Assembly (NCBI GenBank): GCA_046546355.1
Contig: JBKGXZ010000001.1
Location: 59,906 to 123,905 of the forward strand
Direction of reading: 5' to 3'
Length of the DNA stretch: 64,000 bases
Source: CAZBUB01 sp046546355
GTDB lineage: Bacteria > Desulfobacterota > Desulfovibrionia > Desulfovibrionales > Desulfothermaceae
Shown here: positions 25,048 through 32,459 of the stretch, in pieces
Position numbering within the stretch: the first letter of the stretch is position 1
Layout of the letters: each line of letters opens with the position of its first letter
Program-made: the position numbers and the translations under genes
Notes under the pieces: model-generated
Seen by the model: the letters and a program-made list of their open reading frames with translations, nothing else
Told to the model about the DNA's origin: nothing
The model's database searches: none

Positions 25048-25780
25048 TTTCTGCCAGCCTGAACAAAAGCTCGGTGTTGTCCGGAAAGGCCTCTGCTGCC
25101 TGGCGTAGCCATTTAACGGCCTTCTGCTTTTCTCCTTGCTCCTGCAGGAGGTCCACCAGCTGCTCGTAAGCAGGCAGGTATCTCCAGTTCAGATCCACAG
25201 CCTGTTTGGCAAAGTCCAGGGCCTTTTCCGGCTCATTTTGCTCTCTGTAGAGTCTGCTCAGGTTGTAGGCCGGGTACTCCGGAGTCAGGTAAGTTTCTAG
25301 CTCCAGGGCCTTGTGGAAGGCAGTCTCAGCCTCGGAGTATTCCTCGCAGGCTGCATGGGCTTGGCCCAGATTGTTCCAGGCCTCTGCGTAATCCGGTTTG
25401 AGATCCACTGCCTGCTGCAGGTGCCTGGTGGCCTTGCTGCAGTTATCCAGGGCAGTGTAGGTCACTCCCAGCAGGAATTGATACTCAGGGATTTTCCCGG
25501 CCCTTTTCTGCAGGGGCAGCAGCTCTCGCAGGCTCTTTCTGGGCTCTTCCGGTAAGTAGGAGTTGGCCAGATCCAGGTGGGCCTGGATGTCCCTGGGCGG
25601 GGAGTTCTCGCTGCCAGAGCCTGTGGCGCAGCCCAGGAGCAAAAGGCTAAGTAGCAGGAGGAGCAACCCTGCACGCGGTGTTCTGCAGGGCCGTGATGCA
25701 GGGGATTCTGCCTGGGCTGGGCCAGGACTGCTCTGCGTGCCGCCCCCTTGGCCAGGGAGCTGCGTTCTGGGTCTGATCAT
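24926..25780 (-). CDS. TPR-repeat lipoprotein
   Basis: 284 residues. A basic N-region followed by GLLLLLLSLLLLGC, a lipobox with the lipidated Cys near residue 51, predicts a lipoprotein. The rest is five or so tetratricopeptide repeats, for example YAEAWNNLGQAHAACEEYSEA. The N-region of about 36 residues before the hydrophobic stretch is unusually long, but no later start codon is available. It resembles PilF/PilW-type TPR proteins in build only. It follows hisG with one base between the stop and the ATG. Confidence 0.8.
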   Translation of the reverse strand: MIRPRTQLPGQGGGTQSSPGPAQAESPASRPCRTPRAGLLLLLLSLLLLGCATGSGSENSPPRDIQAHLDLANSYLPEEPRKSLRELLPLQKRAGKIPEYQFLLGVTYTALDNCSKATRHLQQAVDLKPDYAEAWNNLGQAHAACEEYSEAETAFHKALELETYLTPEYPAYNLSRLYREQNEPEKALDFAKQAVDLNWRYLPAYEQLVDLLQEQGEKQKAVKWLRQAAEAFPDNTELLFRLAENELRLGNTEQARSWLQRILEVEPDSSTAQMARDYLDLMQE

Positions 25781-25781
25781 C

Positions 25782-26663
25782 CTAAATCACTTTATTCAGG
25801 GGGTACTCTATTATGCCCTCTGCGCCCATGGTTTGCAGTCTGGGAATCAGATCCCGGACCGTGGACTCCTCCACCACGATTTCCAGGGAGATCCAGTCTC
25901 CGTGATAGAGATCCGCCATGGTGGGTGAGGTCAGGCTGGGCAGGATCTGCAGCACCTGGTCCAGGTCCTTTTTGGGGACATTCATCTTCAGGCCTACCAT
26001 GCGCTCTGCTTTGAGCGCGCCCTGGAGCAGGGTGGTCATTTGCTGGATCTTTTCCCTCTTCCAGGACTGCTCCCAGGCCTGGGGACTAGCGATGATCTGG
26101 GTGGAGGTCTGCAGGAGCTCTGCAATTATGCGCAGGCCATGGGCCTTGATAGTGGTCCCGGTCTCGGTGACCTCCACAATGGCGTCTGCCAGTCCGGAAA
26201 CCACCTTGGCCTCAGTGGCTCCCCAGGAGAACTCCACCTCCACCGGGACGTCTGCGGCCTGGAAGTACTTGCGGGTAAAGTTTTCCAGCTCGGTGGCTAT
26301 CTTCTTGCCAGCCAGATCTTCAGGCCGCCTGTACGGAGAATCCCCTCCAACTGCCAGTACCCAGCGCGCAGGCCGGTTGCTGCTTTTGGAGTAGACCATC
26401 TCTGCGACAGTCACCACCTGGGCTTCATTCTCCAGGATCCAGTCCCTGCCTGTGAGGCCCATGTCCAAGGTGCCGTCCTCAACATAGACAGGCATTTCCT
26501 GGGCCCGGCACAGACTGCACTGGATCTGGGGGTCATTGATATCCGGGAAGTAGTTGCGGTGGTGCAGGTTTATCTTCCATCCGGAGTTTGCGAAGAGCTT
26601 GATAGTGGCATCCTGCAGGGAGCCCTTGGGAATACCCAGCTTGAGAACATCTGCTTGGGTCAT
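25782..26663 (-). CDS. hisG: ATP phosphoribosyltransferase, long form
   Basis: First step of histidine synthesis: ATP plus PRPP to phosphoribosyl-ATP. 293 residues, so it is the long form with a C-terminal ACT-like regulatory domain (about 220-293) that binds histidine and needs no HisZ. Motifs LGIPKGSLQDAT and DAIVEVTETGTT (PRPP loop) are visible. The hisI stop TAA directly abuts its ATG. Confidence 0.95.
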   Translation of the reverse strand: MTQADVLKLGIPKGSLQDATIKLFANSGWKINLHHRNYFPDINDPQIQCSLCRAQEMPVYVEDGTLDMGLTGRDWILENEAQVVTVAEMVYSKSSNRPARWVLAVGGDSPYRRPEDLAGKKIATELENFTRKYFQAADVPVEVEFSWGATEAKVVSGLADAIVEVTETGTTIKAHGLRIIAELLQTSTQIIASPQAWEQSWKREKIQQMTTLLQGALKAERMVGLKMNVPKKDLDQVLQILPSLTSPTMADLYHGDWISLEIVVEESTVRDLIPRLQTMGAEGIIEYPLNKVI

Positions 26664-27047
26664 TTACTTGTAAACCTCCTGGGGATCAAAAATTTTGGCA
26701 GAGCAGACCCTGACGTGCTCCTGGTCAGGGTCAAGCTCCTGGAAAAAGCAGCTCTGATAGCCTTTGTGACAGGCCGCACCTCCCAGCTGCTCCACCAGGA
26801 GCAAAATGGTGTCCTGGTCGCAGTCCAGGCGCAGGGCTTGCACCAGCTGCAAGTGTCCGGAGCTCTCTCCTTTTTGCCAGATCTTGTTCCTGCTGCGGCT
26901 GAAGAAGTGGGCCCTGCGCGTGGACTGGGTCAGTTCCCAGGCCTGGCGGTCCATATAAGCCAGCATTAGGACTTCTTTGCTTTCCGCGTCTTGGACGATG
27001 GCCGGAAGCAGGCCTGTTTGGGATTTTGAGAAATCAGGCTCCAGCAT
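26664..27047 (-). CDS. hisI: Phosphoribosyl-AMP cyclohydrolase
   Basis: Third step of histidine synthesis. 127 residues, cyclohydrolase domain only, with no HisE fusion. Visible signatures: MLAYMDRQAWELT, FFSRSRNKIWQKGESSGH, DCDQDT for metal binding, and CHKGYQSCFF with the conserved Cys pair. It forms a zero-gap pair with hisG. Other his genes are not in the window. Confidence 0.95.
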   Translation of the reverse strand: MLEPDFSKSQTGLLPAIVQDAESKEVLMLAYMDRQAWELTQSTRRAHFFSRSRNKIWQKGESSGHLQLVQALRLDCDQDTILLLVEQLGGAACHKGYQSCFFQELDPDQEHVRVCSAKIFDPQEVYK

Positions 27048-27072
27048 GACGCTTCCCTCGCTGTGGTTTTGT

Positions 27073-28155
27073 TTAGCCCTGGGCGGCAGCGCCTGTCTCA
27101 GGCTGTGCTGCAGATTTTTTGCTCTTAAGCTGCCCGCAGGCTGCGCTTATATCCCTGCCTTTGCTCTTGCGCAGTATCACTGTGTGGTTCTTTTGCCATA
27201 AAAAACGCTCAAAAGCCAGGATCCTCTCCTGCTCAGGGGCTGCATAGGGCAGATCCGAAGCAGGGTTGTAGGCGATCAGGTTCAGTTTGCTGGGCATTAC
27301 AGACAGGATCCTGTTCATCTCCCTGGCCTGCTGCAGACTGTCGTTTATATCCCGGATCAGGATGTACTCGAAAGTGATCCTCTCCCTGGGCTGCAGGGGC
27401 AGCTCCTGCAGGTCATGCAGCAGCTGGGGCAGGGGATACATCTGGGCTGCCTTGGGCATCAGCCGTAGCCTGAGCTCCTGGCTTGGGGCATGCAGGGACA
27501 GGGCCAGCGACGCCAGCCTGCTCTCAGCCAGCTCCTGCAGCCTGCCGGGCACGCCCACGCTTGAAACTGTGGTCCTGCGCCTGGAAAATCCCAGGCCCTG
27601 GGGGTCTCGGATGACTTCCAGGCTCTTTTTGACCTGTTTCCAGTTGAGCAGCGGCTCGCCCATGCCCATGAATACCAGATTGCGCAAAGGCAAAGGGTTT
27701 TGGCTTTGCTGCAGGAAGCTTTGGGCCTGCAGGATCTGCCCCAGGATCTCTGCAGAGCTCAAACTGCGGGCCAAGCCCATCTGTCCGGTGCTGCAGAAGC
27801 TGCAGCCCAGGCTGCAGCCTGCCTGGGAGGAGAGGCAAAGGGTATAGTGATCCCGCTCCGGGATGAGCACGCTCTCTAGCAAATGACCATCGGCAAGTGC
27901 AAGCAGAAATTTTATAGTCCCGTCCTGGCTTTGCAGGCAGCTGCTCAACTGGGGCTGGTCCAGGCAAAAATCCAGCTCCAGGCGCTGCCGCAAGGCTTTG
28001 CTGATATTGGTCATGTCCTGGAAGCTGTGGGCCTTCTTCTGCCAAATCCACTGCCAGAGCTGTTTGGCCCTGAAGGCAGGCTCACCCATCTGCTGCAGGC
28101 GCAGCTGCAGTTCCTGCAGGCTGAATTCGAGCAGGTTTTGTTTGTCAGCCAGCAT
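27073..28155 (-). CDS. rlmN: 23S rRNA (adenine-2503-C2) methyltransferase RlmN
   Basis: Dual-specificity radical SAM methylase acting on A2503 of 23S rRNA and A37 of some tRNAs. 360 residues. The radical SAM motif CSLGCSFC is at about residue 118, the N-terminal accessory domain at about 1-90. The second methyl-carrying cysteine is likely in SAACGQL near residue 338. It follows the FmdB-like gene and precedes hisI by 25 bases. Confidence 0.95.
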   Translation of the reverse strand: MLADKQNLLEFSLQELQLRLQQMGEPAFRAKQLWQWIWQKKAHSFQDMTNISKALRQRLELDFCLDQPQLSSCLQSQDGTIKFLLALADGHLLESVLIPERDHYTLCLSSQAGCSLGCSFCSTGQMGLARSLSSAEILGQILQAQSFLQQSQNPLPLRNLVFMGMGEPLLNWKQVKKSLEVIRDPQGLGFSRRRTTVSSVGVPGRLQELAESRLASLALSLHAPSQELRLRLMPKAAQMYPLPQLLHDLQELPLQPRERITFEYILIRDINDSLQQAREMNRILSVMPSKLNLIAYNPASDLPYAAPEQERILAFERFLWQKNHTVILRKSKGRDISAACGQLKSKKSAAQPETGAAAQG

Positions 28156-28229
28156 ATTGATTTAACAAGTTAAACCGTGGGTGCCGACAAGCGAACAATA
28201 GGCATTTGGCTCGGAAGTAGGAGCTTTCT

Positions 28230-28262
28230 CCTGCCAAGTAGGTGCGGCTGCTACCTGGCAGG
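28230..28262. other. Strong imperfect hairpin in the fmdB-rlmN spacer
   Basis: CCTGCCA and TGGCAGG pair, then one mismatch, then GTAG with CTAC, around a 9-base loop. It is not followed by a clear T run on either strand. It may be an mRNA processing or regulatory hairpin ahead of rlmN. Confidence 0.4.
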
Positions 28263-28301
28263 ATTGCTAAAAAGCCTGTTTTGGACATGCTTGGCATTCC
28301 T

Positions 28302-28320
28302 GGCCTTCATCCTGAAGGCC
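28302..28320 (-). terminator. Possible terminator after the FmdB-like gene
   Basis: Perfect 8-bp stem GGCCTTCA/TGAAGGCC with a 3-base loop, 13 bases after the stop codon at 28333. No T run follows, so termination is uncertain. Confidence 0.3.
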
Positions 28321-28332
28321 AAAGCACTAGGC

Positions 28333-28545
28333 TCAGGAAAAGCCTGCGGCAGGGCTGCATCCGGAAAGCCCTGCCGGAGCCGAATCATCAGAGCCTGCCA
28401 CTCGGCCCTTGACTGCTGACAGCAGCTGTTTGACCTGCTTGCTCTGGCACTGGGGACAGGTTACATTGCTGGTTTCCTGGGAGCTGCGCAGCAGCTCTTC
28501 AAAAAGCGAGCCGCAGTCCTGGCACCTAAAGTCGTGCAGGATCAT
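28333..28545 (-). CDS. FmdB-family zinc-ribbon protein
   Basis: 70 residues. It starts MILHDFRCQDCGSLFEELL and carries a second pair CPQCQSKQ, a Cys4 zinc ribbon typical of the FmdB/CxxC regulatory family. The C-terminus is low-complexity. AGGAGG precedes the ATG. It diverges from lpxK and lies upstream of rlmN. Exact role unknown. Confidence 0.85.
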   Translation of the reverse strand: MILHDFRCQDCGSLFEELLRSSQETSNVTCPQCQSKQVKQLLSAVKGRVAGSDDSAPAGLSGCSPAAGFS

Positions 28546-28579
28546 AGGGTTTATCCTCCTTTTTTTTGCTGATTCGAAA

Positions 28580-28625
28580 CTGCAGCTCTGGGCTGCAGTA
28601 TCAAGCTGCTTATAGGAGCTATAAT
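28580..28625 (+). promoter_or_regulatory. Hairpin and -10-like box upstream of lpxK
   Basis: CTGCAGC/GCTGCAG pair perfectly around a 5-base loop (28580-28598), followed by a perfect TATAAT (28620-28625). No good -35 is seen at the right distance, so this is a weak candidate. Confidence 0.3.
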
Positions 28626-28718
28626 GGACAGTTTGCTGACCATGTCAAGGCCAAGGCTGCAGAAGTTTCACCGGCCCTGCCCTGGGGCTGCAGGAACGGG
28701 CAATGGGGGCAGTCTGAA

Positions 28719-29795
28719 ATGAGCCTGGAAAAGGGCGCACTGCAATTTTGGCAGCAAAGACTGCAAGCTTTGCTTTTGCCTGGAGCGGCTGTTTACTCCG
28801 CAGGCATGGCGCTGCGGGCAGCAGCTTACCGCAGGGGCTGGCTGGATTCCTGGAGGCCACCTGTGCCCTGCATATCCGTAGGCAACATATGTTCCGGAGG
28901 CAGCGGCAAGACCCAGGTCTGCGCCTGGCTCCTGAACTGGGCCCTGCAGCAGGGACTGCAGCCGCTGCTGCTGAGCAGGGGGTATAAGGGCAGACCCAAG
29001 GAGCTGCCCCTGCAGGTCACCCTGCAGACACTGCCGGAGGAGAGCGGGGACGAGCCCCTGATGCTGGCCAGGCAATTCCCAGGGGCTTATATAATGGTGG
29101 ATCCCAGGCGCAAAAGGGCCGGAAGCTGGATCCTGAACCGGAAGAAGGCAGATATTTGTTTCCTGGATGACGGCTTCCAGCATCTGGCAGTAAAGCGGGA
29201 CCTGGATTTGCTCCTGTTGAGGCCCCAGGATCTGGGCAGGGATTGGGGTCGGGTATTGCCCCAGGGGTCCTGGCGGGAAGGCACCAGGGCCTTGGGCAGG
29301 GCTTCTGCCTTTTTGCTCAAGGCAGAACCAGCCAGGTTCCAGGAGCTTGTTCCGCAGCTGCGGAAGTGCCTGGGGGAGCTGCACAAGCCGGTATTCAGCT
29401 TTGCGCCCAGAATAAAGGGTCTGCTGCGCCTTATGGATGGGTACCGGCTGGGTCCCCAGCAGTGGGAGGGGGATTATGTGCTGCTGTCTGCAGTGGGGGA
29501 TCCGCAAAGCGTTCTGCAGAGTGTAAGCACTAGCCTGGGACAGCAGCCTGTCCGGCATTATGCTTTCCAGGACCACGCCTTCTTTTCTCCGCAAAGCTGG
29601 CGTAAGGTGCTAGGCAGGGCAAAGTCCCAGGGAGCCCAGATAGTCTGCACCCCCAAGGATGCGGTCAAGCTGGAGGCTTTTGCTTCTGATAGGCTATGGA
29701 CAGTGGAGCTGGGGCTGGAGTTCGGCCCCGGCCTGTTTACTGCACACAGCTTTGAACAGTGGCTGCAGGAAAGCTTTGCTTCCCTGCGGGCTTAA
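28719..29795 (+). CDS. lpxK: Tetraacyldisaccharide 4'-kinase LpxK
   Basis: Inner-membrane kinase that phosphorylates the lipid A precursor at the 4' position. 358 residues from the ATG at 28719, preceded by GGGGG. Reading frame upstream to 28566 shows no family similarity. Walker A-like GNICSGGSGKTQ is at about 62, the conserved LSRGYKG near 91, and the acidic DDGFQH near 150. An N-terminal hydrophobic helix is likely the membrane anchor. It converges with the next gene (21 bases). Confidence 0.94.
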   Translation: MSLEKGALQFWQQRLQALLLPGAAVYSAGMALRAAAYRRGWLDSWRPPVPCISVGNICSGGSGKTQVCAWLLNWALQQGLQPLLLSRGYKGRPKELPLQVTLQTLPEESGDEPLMLARQFPGAYIMVDPRRKRAGSWILNRKKADICFLDDGFQHLAVKRDLDLLLLRPQDLGRDWGRVLPQGSWREGTRALGRASAFLLKAEPARFQELVPQLRKCLGELHKPVFSFAPRIKGLLRLMDGYRLGPQQWEGDYVLLSAVGDPQSVLQSVSTSLGQQPVRHYAFQDHAFFSPQSWRKVLGRAKSQGAQIVCTPKDAVKLEAFASDRLWTVELGLEFGPGLFTAHSFEQWLQESFASLRA

Positions 29796-29816
29796 GCCAG
29801 GGCAGGGGAAGGCTGC

Positions 29817-30551
29817 TTAAGGCTCAGCGGCCTCAAGTCCAAGAGGCGGCCCTGCTATCTGCAGCAGGGTCAGACTGCAAAGCTGCCGGTTCCAGTAGAA
29901 CCGCAGCTGAGTTCCTGCCAGGGGCCGGAGCCTGGACTGCAGCTCCTGCAGCTCTTCTGCCTCCGGCTGCAGGCTGCCCATAAACAGGGCTGCGCAGGCC
30001 AGGATGTAGCCGTCCTGGTCTTCCTGAGCCAGGCAGGACATAAAGGTGGGCTTGCAGGCTGCAAACAGCTCTGGATTGGCTTGAGCCAGCCTGGCCAGGC
30101 CCCAGTAGGCACCTCTGCGCAAAGGAGTGTATTCCAGGAAGTTGCCTGGTTCATATCCGGGATTGATAAAGGACAACAGGATCCTGTGATATTCCAGGGC
30201 CAGCTGCTGGCTGCAGGCCTGGATCTCGCCCAGAGCCTCAGGGGCGCCCCAGCCTATGCCTCCGGACTCGTCGTTCAGGCTCCAGGTCAGCCTGCGCAGC
30301 ACCACTCTGGCAGCCTCCAGGCCCTGCTCCTGGATCAGCCTGGACACCACCTGGCCCAAGCTGGAGATACCCCTCCAGCGCAAAAGATCCGAGCTTGCAC
30401 ACAGGGTGCCGAACAAAGGAGAAATCAGCCTCCTGGCAGGTACTTGGCTTAGTCGCTGCAGTTCCTGTTCCCAGTTTTCCAGGGAGAGCGTCAGATAAAG
30501 GTGGGATTTGAGCTGTCTGCCGCTTTTATGCTGAATATCCTGTTCTGACAA
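29817..30551 (-). CDS. HEAT-repeat-like conserved protein (DVU0298-like)
   Basis: 244 residues from the TTG at 30549-30551, which has a perfect AGGAGG six bases upstream. The frame remains open to 30737 but that part overlaps the rubredoxin gene. The protein is helical and repeat-like, with LISPLFGTLCASSDLLRWRG and a conserved DESGGIGWGAPEALGEI segment, and resembles a conserved sulfate-reducer family of unknown role. It is third behind desulfoferrodoxin and rubredoxin, 64 bases after the rubredoxin stop, so it may be part of the oxygen-stress unit. Confidence 0.8.
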   Translation of the reverse strand: MSEQDIQHKSGRQLKSHLYLTLSLENWEQELQRLSQVPARRLISPLFGTLCASSDLLRWRGISSLGQVVSRLIQEQGLEAARVVLRRLTWSLNDESGGIGWGAPEALGEIQACSQQLALEYHRILLSFINPGYEPGNFLEYTPLRRGAYWGLARLAQANPELFAACKPTFMSCLAQEDQDGYILACAALFMGSLQPEAEELQELQSRLRPLAGTQLRFYWNRQLCSLTLLQIAGPPLGLEAAEP

Positions 30552-30615
30552 GCCTGGCCTCCTGGGGGCGGCCCGGGGCAGGCTGCTGCTGTGCAGCCCG
30601 CCCCAGATCCAGTTT

Positions 30616-30774
30616 TTATTCCGGGGAGAACTCGTCCTTCCCGGCTCCGCAAATCGGACAGACCCAGTCTTCAGGTAGGTCCTCGAACTTGGTCCCAGCC
30701 GGGATGTTATTGTCCGGATCCCCTGCCTCAGGGTCATAGATATAGCCGCAGACTCCGCATACCCATCTTTGCAT
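30616..30774 (-). CDS. Rubredoxin
   Basis: 52 residues, one iron bound by four cysteines in CGVCGYIYDP and CPICGAGK (both C-x2-C). It begins MQRWVCGVCG and ends DEFSPE. GGAGGG precedes the ATG at 30772-30774. It lies 30 bases after the desulfoferrodoxin gene, as in the Desulfovibrio rbo-rub pair, where rubredoxin feeds electrons to the superoxide reductase. Confidence 0.97.
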   Translation of the reverse strand: MQRWVCGVCGYIYDPEAGDPDNNIPAGTKFEDLPEDWVCPICGAGKDEFSPE

Positions 30775-30804
30775 TTTTTTCCCTCCTGTGATCAGGCGTT
30801 AGAT

Positions 30805-31185
30805 TTAGGCCTTAGCTTCCCAAAGCCCGTGGATATTGCAGTACTCCCTGGCCATGACCTGCTGGGCCTGGATACAGAACTCAGCCTCGGGCTGCTCACC
30901 GGGCTGCAGGAATTTGCGATAGGCTATGCCATCGGCTACCAGCTCCACCCATTCAATATAATGCTTCTCCTCCATGGGATGGGCCACTGAGCCTACCTTG
31001 ACCTTATAGCCCTGGTCTGTCTTTTCCAGTACCGGAACGTGCTTTTCCTGAGCCGCGTCTACTGTGCCGGCCTGGATCAGCTGCATGGGCTGCCCGCAAC
31101 AGACTAGCTCTCCAGCTCCGCCATGCAGAACTTCTACAATGTTGCCGCACACATTGCACTTGTAAATTTCCAGTTGCTTAGCCAT
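30805..31185 (-). CDS. dfx: Desulfoferrodoxin (superoxide reductase)
   Basis: Reduces superoxide to peroxide without making oxygen. 126 residues. Center I desulforedoxin-like cysteines are Cys10, Cys13, Cys29, Cys30. Center II ligands are His49 (HVPVLE), His69 and His75 (HPMEEKHY), Cys116 and His119 (CNIHGLW), all present. AAGGAG precedes the ATG. It leads the dfx-rubredoxin-HEAT unit behind a promoter overlapped by a Fur-type box. Confidence 0.98.
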   Translation of the reverse strand: MAKQLEIYKCNVCGNIVEVLHGGAGELVCCGQPMQLIQAGTVDAAQEKHVPVLEKTDQGYKVKVGSVAHPMEEKHYIEWVELVADGIAYRKFLQPGEQPEAEFCIQAQQVMAREYCNIHGLWEAKA

Positions 31186-31229
31186 GTCAATTTCTCCTTG
31201 TTTACAAATTTTTAGGATATCTCCAATAT

Positions 31230-31255
31230 GCTTGATTTTTAGACTTAAATCAAGC
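31230..31255 (-). promoter_or_regulatory. 9-bp hairpin in the dfx 5' leader
   Basis: GCTTGATTT and AAATCAAGC pair perfectly around an 8-base loop, between the predicted transcription start and the dfx ribosome site. It could also mark the end of the rodA transcript, but no T run follows. Confidence 0.45.
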
Positions 31256-31275
31256 CCAATTTGTCACTCATAAAA

Positions 31276-31303
31276 ATGATAATGATTATTTTTTCTGTGT
31301 CAA
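31276..31303 (-). promoter_or_regulatory. dfx promoter overlapped by a Fur-type box
   Basis: On the minus strand a perfect TTGACA (31298-31303) is followed after 16 bases by TATCAT (31276-31281). The same bases hold TGATAAT-G-ATTATTT (31277-31291, plus strand), which matches the 7-1-7 Fur consensus TGATAAT-N-ATTATCA at all but two positions. A repressor there would block RNA polymerase. PerR boxes look similar, so the regulator could be Fur or PerR. Confidence 0.65.
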
Positions 31304-31326
31304 GCTGAATCCTGCACGAGCCCGGG

Positions 31327-32439
31327 CTACTGCTTGAATACGAATCTGCGCATGGAGACATTTAGCACCAGCCCCAGCAAGCAGAAATTGAGCACAGTGG
31401 AGCTGCCCCCATAGCTCAAGAAAGGCAGGGGAATGCCCACTATAGGGGTCAGGCCCAGGACCATGGCCATGTTGATCAGGATCTGCCAGTAGAAATAAAA
31501 GAATATTCCCAGGCAGAGGTAGCTGCCCAGGCTGTCCTTGGACTCCTGGATGATGCGCAGGATCTGCTGCAGGAAAGCACAGAACAGGGTCAGTAGCAAA
31601 AAGCAGCCGGCAAATCCCCATTCCTCCCCAAACACTGCCAGCACGAAGTCGGTGTGCTTCTCAGGCAAAAATCTGAGCTGGCTCTGGGTGCCTTCAAGGA
31701 AGCCTTTGCCCCACAACTGCCCGGAACCAATGGCGATTTGGGATTGGAGGATGTTGTATCCAGAGCCCAAGGGATCTGTCTCCGGGTTCAAGAAGCTAAA
31801 AATCCGCCTTTTTTGATAGTCATGCAGCAAGAACCAGCCCATGGGGGCCAGCACAGGCAAAACAAGAGCCAGGCAGAGATAGACCCCTTTTTGCAAGCCT
31901 TTATACAAGAGCATGCCGAAGAAGATGAGCAGGATATTCAGGCTGGAGCCCAGGTCTGGCTGCAGGACGATCAAAACGCAGGGCAAAAGCACCAGACCCA
32001 GGAGCTTGCCCAGGCAGGCCAGGTCCAGCTTGCCTGGGATCTTGGCCAGGAAGTAGGCAGTAAGCAGGATCACGCTGAGCTTGGCCAGCTCTGTGGGCTG
32101 GAAACTAACGAACTCCAGGGATATCCAGCGCTTGGAACCGAATCTGGCAGGCTCGAACAATAGCAGCCAGGTCAAAAGCAGAATACTGAGGCCGAAAAGG
32201 GGCCAGACCAGGCTCTTCAGATGCCGGTAGTCGAAGCTGAGGCAGACAAAAAGGCCCAGCAGGCCGGCAGCGCCCCAATAGAGCTGCTTTTTGTAGAAAG
32301 ATACAGTAGCCAGACCCTGCTCCAGGCGCAGGGAGCTAGCGGAATACAGATTTAAAACTCCCAGAGCGAACAAAACCAGACCCAGGAACAGCAGGGTCCA
32401 GTTAAAGTGGGAGAAAAGTCTGCGGTCAAAAGGGGACAT
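31327..32439 (-). CDS. rodA: Rod-shape SEDS glycosyltransferase RodA
   Basis: Peptidoglycan polymerase of the elongasome, inner membrane, works with PBP2. 370 residues and about ten membrane segments. SEDS signatures include FEPARFGSKRWISLEFVSFQ, PTELAKLS and the C-terminal GIPLPFLSYGGSS. It is the last gene of mreB-mreC-mreD-mrdA-rodA, 21 bases after mrdA. Confidence 0.95.
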   Translation of the reverse strand: MSPFDRRLFSHFNWTLLFLGLVLFALGVLNLYSASSLRLEQGLATVSFYKKQLYWGAAGLLGLFVCLSFDYRHLKSLVWPLFGLSILLLTWLLLFEPARFGSKRWISLEFVSFQPTELAKLSVILLTAYFLAKIPGKLDLACLGKLLGLVLLPCVLIVLQPDLGSSLNILLIFFGMLLYKGLQKGVYLCLALVLPVLAPMGWFLLHDYQKRRIFSFLNPETDPLGSGYNILQSQIAIGSGQLWGKGFLEGTQSQLRFLPEKHTDFVLAVFGEEWGFAGCFLLLTLFCAFLQQILRIIQESKDSLGSYLCLGIFFYFYWQILINMAMVLGLTPIVGIPLPFLSYGGSSTVLNFCLLGLVLNVSMRRFVFKQ

Positions 32440-32459
32440 TAGCTAACCTGCTGCCTGGA

